Origin: Bacteroidota bacterium
GTDB lineage: Bacteria > Bacteroidota > Bacteroidia > Sphingobacteriales > Sphingobacteriaceae
DNA: 34,477 nt
NCBI GenBank assembly: GCA_018266935.1
Contig: JAFDZL010000448.1
Span: forward strand, 1-34,477
Direction: 5' to 3'
Shown here: positions 29,867 through 34,477 of the stretch, in pieces
Layout of the letters: every line of letters begins with the position of its first letter
Numbering within the stretch: the stretch's first letter is position 1
Program-made: the position numbers and the translations under genes
The notes under the pieces: model-generated
What the model was told of the DNA's origin: nothing
Seen by the model: only the letters and a program-made list of their open reading frames with translations
Databases searched by the model: none

Positions 29867-30742
29867 ATGGACAACAATATAAATGATATCAATATCCAGA
29901 ATAAACCGCGCAACAACGGGAAAGTATTCGCAGGCCTGGTGCTGCTGGTTGTGGGTGGGATATTATTGCTCAAGCAATTCGACGACCTGGACATTCCGGG
30001 CTGGATCTGGAGCTGGCCTACCTGGCTCATCTTATTTGGCGTATATTCAGGCTATAAACATAATTTTCAGAACGCCACCTGGTTCATCCTCATCTTTATA
30101 GGCACATTGGGCATAGCCGACTATGCTATTCCCGGCTTGCACCTTTCACATTTCATATGGCCTATTGCCATTATTTCCATCGGTATCTGGATTATCCTGA
30201 AGCGAAACCATACCTGGGATAAGGAGAAATGGGATAGAAAAATGGCGCGGAAGATGGATAAGAATAAGTGGAAAGCGGACTGGGAAACCGAATGGAAACA
30301 GAAGTTTTATGCTTCCCACAACATATCGCAACCGCAGCCCGGTCAAACCGCGGAAAGTTCGGATGCCAACGTACCGCCTGTTCCGCCGCAGAACTTTTCG
30401 GGTGACGATTTTCTCGACGCAACATCGATTTTCGGAGGGGTAAAAAAGACCATACTCTCTAAAAATTTCAAAGGCGGCGATGTCGTGAATGTCTTTGGCG
30501 GAGCCGAGATCGATCTGACCATGGCCGATATCGATGGAAAGGTGGTTATCGAAATAACACAATTGTTCGGAGGAACCAAGATCATCGTTCCGCCCCACTG
30601 GCAGGTCGTATCCAATCTGTCGGCGGTTTTCGCCGGGGTTGATGATAAGCGTTTGAGAAAGCCGGGTTCAGGCGATAACAACAAAGTACTGGTGCTGGAA
30701 GGCATATCCATCTTCGCCGGTATCGAAATACGCAGCTTTTAA
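29867..30742 (+). CDS. LiaF-like membrane protein
   Basis: The 291-residue protein has an N-terminal membrane domain with about four helices (residues 20-110; DUF5668-like, containing SWPTWLILFGVYSG). A highly charged, Trp/Lys-rich cytoplasmic linker follows (WDKEKWDRKMARKMDKNKW region). The C-terminal beta-rich domain (about 185-291) has repeated FGG/FAG turns: SIFGGVKKTIL, VFGGAEIDL, LFGGTKIIVP, VFAGVDDKR and IFAGIEIRSF. That C-terminal arrangement is the LiaF/cell-wall-active antibiotics response fold. In Firmicutes LiaF inhibits the LiaS kinase; here a LytS-type kinase is encoded two genes on in the same operon, so an equivalent restraint on it is inferred. Confidence 0.87.
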   Translation: MDNNINDINIQNKPRNNGKVFAGLVLLVVGGILLLKQFDDLDIPGWIWSWPTWLILFGVYSGYKHNFQNATWFILIFIGTLGIADYAIPGLHLSHFIWPIAIISIGIWIILKRNHTWDKEKWDRKMARKMDKNKWKADWETEWKQKFYASHNISQPQPGQTAESSDANVPPVPPQNFSGDDFLDATSIFGGVKKTILSKNFKGGDVVNVFGGAEIDLTMADIDGKVVIEITQLFGGTKIIVPPHWQVVSNLSAVFAGVDDKRLRKPGSGDNNKVLVLEGISIFAGIEIRSF

Positions 30743-30759
30743 TTGTAACATCTGCATCT

Positions 30760-31095
30760 ATGAACTGGTACGTAGCAAAAATAGTTTTCAGGATAGTAAG
30801 CGGTGATGGCAACCATCACGCTCAGTTCGACGAGCAATTACGGCTGATTAGCGCCAAAGACGAGGGTGAGGCCTTTGAAAAGGCTTATAACATTGGCTGC
30901 CTGGGCCAGGATAGCTTCACCAACAACCGCAATGAGCCGGTGAAGTGGCAATTTATCGACGTGGCCGAACTGAATACGTTGGAGTCGCTGGGCGACGGCA
31001 CTGAGCTTTATTATCAAATACACGAAGCGCCCGATCCCGAATTGTATATCGCGTGGGCGCATCATAGATCATCGTTAATAGGAGTGAGAAATTAA
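30760..31095 (+). CDS. DUF4288 domain protein
   Basis: The 111-residue soluble protein begins MNWYVAKIVFRIVSGDG and contains FDEQLRLISAKDEGEAFEKAYNIG and WQFIDVAELNTLESL, the typical pattern of DUF4288 proteins. Its function is unknown. It lies 17 bases after the LiaF-like gene and 11 bases before the kinase gene, so it is an integral part of the operon. No catalytic residues or metal site stand out. A cytoplasmic adaptor between LiaF-like protein and kinase is only one possibility. Confidence 0.8.
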   Translation: MNWYVAKIVFRIVSGDGNHHAQFDEQLRLISAKDEGEAFEKAYNIGCLGQDSFTNNRNEPVKWQFIDVAELNTLESLGDGTELYYQIHEAPDPELYIAWAHHRSSLIGVRN

Positions 31096-31106
31096 AGGCA
31101 TACGTT

Positions 31107-32144
31107 TTGGCAGCAAGCACGCATACCATATTCTCCAAAATACGCATCGCGTTTTTTTGCGGGGGGCTCGTTTGGGCCGCCCTTTTGACGTATGTTGTAC
31201 ATAGCTTCGGGTTCACCTGGTATATTGCGTTTATTGACGGTTGCGCTTGTACGCTATTGCTCGGCGGAGCTTGCTGGCTCATCAACAACAACCTGCGTTA
31301 TTATCAGCCCGGCAAAGGCAGCTACATCAATATTTTCATATGGTGCCTCGCATTGACGGCTGCCGCCACGTTTGGCTCGCGATGGGCTTTGCCATACCTT
31401 GTAAACAATACGATCTACGTCAATTTCCTGGCGCAGTCGCTTACGATACGTTTCTTCACCAATTTTTTGGCCATCGGATGGATGGCGCTTTTCAGCATGA
31501 TCTGGTACTCGCAGCAGGAACAGAAGGAAAATGAAAAGCGCAAAGCTGAAGCCGAAAAGCTGGCCCGCGACGCTGAACTGTACAACCTGCGCCAGCAACT
31601 ACAGCCGCACTTTTTGTTCAATAGCCTCAATTCCATCAATGCGTTGATCGGTTTTAAACCCGATGAAGCGCGGAAAATGATACACCAACTTTCCGACTTC
31701 CTGCGGGGCACATTAAAAAAAGACGACCAGCAACTGGTGCCGCTTACCGAAGAACTGGCGCATTTGCAGCTATACCTGGATATCGAAAAAGTGCGCTTTG
31801 GCCACCGCTTGCAGACCGAGATCAGCTGCGACGAACGTTGCGGCGAAGCTAAGCTGCCGGCGATGCTGCTGCAGCCTATCGTCGAAAATGCGATCAAGTT
31901 TGGCTTGTACGATACCACAGACAGCGTTACGGTTAGCATCCGCGCCGAAATGGAGGACTCTTACCTGGCGCTGATGGTGCAGAACCCATACGACCCCAAA
32001 ACCGCCAAACCGCGCAAGGGTACCGGGTTCGGGCTTAGCGGCGTACAGCGCAGGCTTTATTTGCTTTTTGCCCGCACCGACCTGATTGAAACTTACGCAG
32101 ATGATAATATCTTTACAACCATTATAAAAGTCCCGCAAATATGA
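31107..32144 (+). CDS. LytS/YehU-type sensor histidine kinase of the Lia-like operon
   Basis: The 345-residue protein has four membrane helices in its first 135 residues, a charged coiled linker (EQKENEKRKAEAEKLARDAELYNLRQQ), and then a LytS-family kinase domain. The phospho-acceptor is in LQPHFLFNSLNSINAL (His168), the N-box is LLQPIVENAIKFG and the glycine-rich lid is KGTGFGLSGVQRRL. No periplasmic sensor domain is visible. The first in-frame start is a TTG at 31107; the next Met is near residue 125, after the membrane domain, so TTG initiation is likely. The stop overlaps the regulator start by four bases. Confidence 0.92.
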   Translation: MAASTHTIFSKIRIAFFCGGLVWAALLTYVVHSFGFTWYIAFIDGCACTLLLGGACWLINNNLRYYQPGKGSYINIFIWCLALTAAATFGSRWALPYLVNNTIYVNFLAQSLTIRFFTNFLAIGWMALFSMIWYSQQEQKENEKRKAEAEKLARDAELYNLRQQLQPHFLFNSLNSINALIGFKPDEARKMIHQLSDFLRGTLKKDDQQLVPLTEELAHLQLYLDIEKVRFGHRLQTEISCDERCGEAKLPAMLLQPIVENAIKFGLYDTTDSVTVSIRAEMEDSYLALMVQNPYDPKTAKPRKGTGFGLSGVQRRLYLLFARTDLIETYADDNIFTTIIKVPQI

Positions 32145-32890
32145 AACGAGTATTAGTTATTGACGATGAACCTTTGGCCCGGATGGTCGTTTTGGAGTAT
32201 TTGCAGGATTTTAAGGACCAGATTGAAGTTTTGCAGGAATGTAACGATGGCTTTGAGGGCTTGAAAGCCATCCAGCAATACCAGCCCGACCTGATCTTCC
32301 TGGATGTGCAGATGCCAAAGATCAATGGTTTCGAAATGCTTGAACTGGTCGATAATCCGCCCGCGGTGATCTTCACCACGGCTTTTGACGAGTATGCTAT
32401 TAAAGCTTTTGAAGCACATGCAACTGACTACTTGTTAAAGCCTTTCAACAAAGAGCGTTTTCATAAAGCGGTAGAGAAATTTCTGGCGCAGGCGCCTGCT
32501 ACTACCCAGCCCGCCAAACATACAGACGCCTTGCTCGAAGCAGCATCGCAATCGCCCGGGCAGCATGAACGCATCGTTGTAAAGACCGGAACAAAGGTGA
32601 AGATCATACCAGTAAGCGATGTAGAATACCTGGAAGCTGACGACGACTACGTAAGCGTTCACACCCCTGAAGGATCATTCCTGAAGAACAAGACCATGGG
32701 CTTTTTCGAGCAAACGCTCGACCCATCCCAGTTTGTGCGCGTACATCGTTCCTTTATCATCAAGATTCAGAATATAACCCGCATAGACCCTTACGAAAAG
32801 GATGCGCACATCGCTATCCTGAAATCGGGGGCGAAGATACCGGTAAGTAAGACCGGGTATGCGAAGCTGAAGCAGGTGTTGGGTATATAA
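32141..32890 (+). CDS. LytTR-family response regulator of the Lia-like operon
   Basis: The 249-residue regulator has a receiver domain (Asp8/Asp9, phosphorylated Asp55 in LIFLDVQMP, Thr in VIFTTAF, Lys in YLLKPF), a Pro/Gln-rich linker, and a LytTR DNA-binding domain from about residue 143. That domain contains VEYLEADDDYVSVHT and FVRVHRSFIIKIQNI. It should bind two direct repeats one or two helical turns apart. The paired boxes at P1 and P2 upstream of this operon are the best candidates, which would make it a positive autoregulator. The start overlaps the kinase stop by four bases. Confidence 0.94.
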   Translation: MKRVLVIDDEPLARMVVLEYLQDFKDQIEVLQECNDGFEGLKAIQQYQPDLIFLDVQMPKINGFEMLELVDNPPAVIFTTAFDEYAIKAFEAHATDYLLKPFNKERFHKAVEKFLAQAPATTQPAKHTDALLEAASQSPGQHERIVVKTGTKVKIIPVSDVEYLEADDDYVSVHTPEGSFLKNKTMGFFEQTLDPSQFVRVHRSFIIKIQNITRIDPYEKDAHIAILKSGAKIPVSKTGYAKLKQVLGI

Positions 32891-32909
32891 ATATTGTTAT
32901 CTTTAATTG

Positions 32910-33491
32910 ATGGATAACCAAACAAGCTGGACTCCCGCTCCAGAGGATAATTTATTAGGTATCACCGACAAAGGCAAGATAAATGAGATCGAGGCGAGGG
33001 GCATTGCAGCATCAGAACTTTACATTTTTCAATTGGATATTGATTCTCCGGTCTCAGTCAATTTGATACTTGAAATTCACAGGATTGCCTTTGCCGAACT
33101 TTATTCTTGGGCTGGTAAATGGCGAACAATTGACGTGGTTGTTGGGCAATTAGTGCCTCCCAAACCAACTCGGATTTTAAATCTGATTTATCAATTTATC
33201 GATAATCTCAATCAGCAAATCCTGTTGGCTAAATCACTTCATGAAAAAGTAAATGTGTTAATGTATGCGCATTATGAGTTCATCAAAATTCATCCTTTTA
33301 ATAACGGAAATGGCCGAACAGGAAGAATGCTATTGAATATTGTCGCGCTCAAGTTTGGATTCAAGCCCCTGGAGCTTTACTATCGCACAGGCGCAAGCAG
33401 GAAAAATTATATTAATGCTATGAAATCGGCTGATAGTGGTGATTTCGCGCCGCTAAAAAATCTAATTACAAAAGAATTGACCACCTTTTAA
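32910..33491 (+). CDS. Fic/DOC-family protein
   Basis: The 193-residue protein has a complete Fic active site, HPFNNGNGRTGR (residues 128-139), with the catalytic His, the Asn/Gly phosphate loop and both arginines. The flap region lies around VVGQLVPPKP. It should transfer AMP or another nucleotide moiety to a protein target. A clear inhibitory (S/T)xxxE(G/N) motif is not present; the nearest is TPAPED near the N-terminus, with Asp in the last position. No antitoxin gene precedes it. The gene is visibly more AT-rich than its neighbours, suggesting acquisition. The ATG at 32910 is used instead of the preceding TTG. Confidence 0.9.
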   Translation: MDNQTSWTPAPEDNLLGITDKGKINEIEARGIAASELYIFQLDIDSPVSVNLILEIHRIAFAELYSWAGKWRTIDVVVGQLVPPKPTRILNLIYQFIDNLNQQILLAKSLHEKVNVLMYAHYEFIKIHPFNNGNGRTGRMLLNIVALKFGFKPLELYYRTGASRKNYINAMKSADSGDFAPLKNLITKELTTF

Positions 33492-33647
33492 TTCTTCTTC
33501 TTCAAGGAGTGATATTACAATTTTCTTTACCTTAGATTTTTCGACCTCCTGATCTTCAAGCGACATCGTTGAAAATACGGTATCCGTAAGAATTTGTGTT
33601 AAAAATTCTTTTTCGCGTAACTGAGGGTATTTTTCGAAAAATTTCAT
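33462..33647 (-). CDS. Small acidic ORF convergent with and overlapping the Fic gene
   Basis: The 61-residue frame starts at an ATG and reads MKFFEKYPQLREKEFLTQIL, then a charged helical part (EDQEVEKSKVKKIVISLLEEEELKGG). It overlaps the 3' end of the Fic gene by 30 bases tail to tail. The composition is like a genuine small helical protein and the start region is not inside another gene. No family is recognised. A role as a Fic partner or antitoxin is possible only from location; antitoxins of Fic normally sit upstream on the same strand. Confidence 0.45.
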   Translation of the reverse strand: MKFFEKYPQLREKEFLTQILTDTVFSTMSLEDQEVEKSKVKKIVISLLEEEELKGGQFFCN

Positions 33648-33695
33648 TTCAATCAAAGTTACGAAAAAATTACCTATTGGGTTAACGGCAAAAGT

Positions 33696-34477
33696 TTAGC
33701 TTACCAAAAGCACTTTCCACGCCTCTCCTACCCTACCTTCCTCCAATAGTTGTTTAGCCTTCAGGTGCAATTGCGTTTCGCGGGTTTGATTATCGCCTAT
33801 GGTAGCATCCAGTAACTCCCTGATCTCAGGTACCTGCGCGTATTCGTCGATCTGCTCGTCCGTGGGCAATCGCTCAACATTCCCTAACTGGCCCAGGTTG
33901 TTGCCGGTAAGAATTGTAGAATTACGGATAGCGAAAGGTATTGCATCAACCCCGATGCCGATATGGCGGTTGGGTTTGGCCACTTTGAACAAATTATCCT
34001 TGTTCACACGGGCATACCAATCGCCGCCGAGACGAGCTACAAGGTCAAGCTTTTGCTGATCGATCTTATTTTCGGCATCCAGTATCGCTTCGCTGATATG
34101 CATCAGTTTGATCTCCGCTAAAATCAAATTACCGGCACCATGACCTTCACCCAAAGAGATCACCTGCTGCACCAAACATTCAAATTGCACCGGCGATTCA
34201 GCTACGCGGGGTGGTTTCACCATCTCAGAAGGAATTGGTGTAAATCCGGCTTTGACAAATTCATTTACCCCTTTCGGATATTCCACGCTAGCCAGTGAAA
34301 TTTGCTGCACCATGTCGTAGGTGACAATATTGATAACAACTTCAGGTACCTCGTGAATATTTTCGAGCGTGTGCTTGGTTGTTGCATCCCTTACCCTCCG
34401 CGATGGCGAAAACACACATACCGGCGGACAGGTGCTGAATAGATTGAAAAAGCTGAAAGGACTCAGGTTTACATGAC
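33696..34477 (-). CDS. Flavin reductase family protein (N-terminus outside window)
   Basis: The frame runs off the right edge. The visible protein, about 260 residues, starts HVNLSPFSFFNLFSTCPPVC, which is the FMN-binding core of flavin-reductase-like domains (NLSPFS followed by CPP and FSPSRR). It continues with KHTLENIHEVPEVVINIV, where a longer-form family member contacts flavin, and with ESPVQFECLVQQVISLGEG. A helical C-terminal extension (about 60 residues, LKAKQLLEEGRVGEAWKVLL) ends the protein. Such proteins bind FMN and use NAD(P)H; the partner enzyme is unknown. The first few codons and the promoter are missing. Confidence 0.88.
   Translation of the reverse strand, partial: HVNLSPFSFFNLFSTCPPVCVFSPSRRVRDATTKHTLENIHEVPEVVINIVTYDMVQQISLASVEYPKGVNEFVKAGFTPIPSEMVKPPRVAESPVQFECLVQQVISLGEGHGAGNLILAEIKLMHISEAILDAENKIDQQKLDLVARLGGDWYARVNKDNLFKVAKPNRHIGIGVDAIPFAIRNSTILTGNNLGQLGNVERLPTDEQIDEYAQVPEIRELLDATIGDNQTRETQLHLKAKQLLEEGRVGEAWKVLLVS

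Overview
The window reads as chromosome of a Bacteroidota bacterium, most likely Sphingobacteriaceae and probably close to Mucilaginibacter or Pedobacter. This is inferred from family content: an outer-membrane beta-barrel receptor with a carboxypeptidase-regulatory-like N-terminus, two LytS/LytTR pairs, a large MacB-like FtsX permease, an ABC permease fused to an M1 peptidase-like domain, and a long aromatic amino acid hydroxylase. Several Bacteroidota-type -7 boxes (TAnnTTTG) and weak Shine-Dalgarno sites agree. Base composition looks near 48 percent GC by eye. I see no rRNA, tRNA, CRISPR array, insertion sequence or prophage. No gene-free stretch exceeds 300 bases.

Layout. 1-6008 (+): the tail of a membrane protein, a short GntR regulator, an exported GIN-like protein, an ABC ATPase and a permease/M1 fusion, arranged as one operon. 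6009-8441 (-): an outer-membrane beta-barrel receptor, divergent from a LytS/LytTR pair (8641-10453). 10539-13584: hemerythrin protein, an atypical SDR, a Crp/Fnr regulator and a methyltransferase, followed by a SulP transporter to 15237. 15239-19914 (-): FtsX permease, OsmC, an old-yellow-enzyme oxidoreductase and a zinc-ribbon protein. 20056-21010 (+): a short SSB and two small coiled-coil membrane genes, the second frameshifted. 21020-25614 (-): a PAS-PAS-GAF protein with a histidine box but no ATPase domain, an SDR, a VapBC-like toxin-antitoxin pair and an aromatic amino acid hydroxylase. 25765-27044: a lone receiver domain and an LPG-synthase-like membrane protein. 27202-29113 (+): agmatine-to-putrescine genes aguB and aguA. 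29298-32890 (+): a LiaI/LiaF-like membrane module with its own LytS/LytTR pair. 32910-34477: an AT-rich Fic gene, a small convergent ORF and a flavin reductase cut by the window end.

The most notable system is at 29189-32890. Two promoters, one before a small LiaI-like protein and one before a LiaF-like/DUF4288/LytS/LytTR operon, share the same architecture. Each has two 10-bp boxes (TTACCGACTT type) 21 bp apart, a GCCAATATT block 21 bp further on, and a TAGTTTTG -7 box 35 bp after that. Paired direct repeats at 21-bp spacing are the usual binding geometry of LytTR regulators. I therefore infer that the LytTR protein encoded in the operon activates both promoters, forming a self-amplifying envelope-stress module that uses LytS/LytTR where Firmicutes use LiaRS.

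Other points of interest are the M1-like domain that has lost its zinc-binding motif, the kinase-like protein without a catalytic domain, the SDR without YxxxK, the SDR start codon that overlaps the toxin stop, and several intergenic palindromes and tandem repeats.
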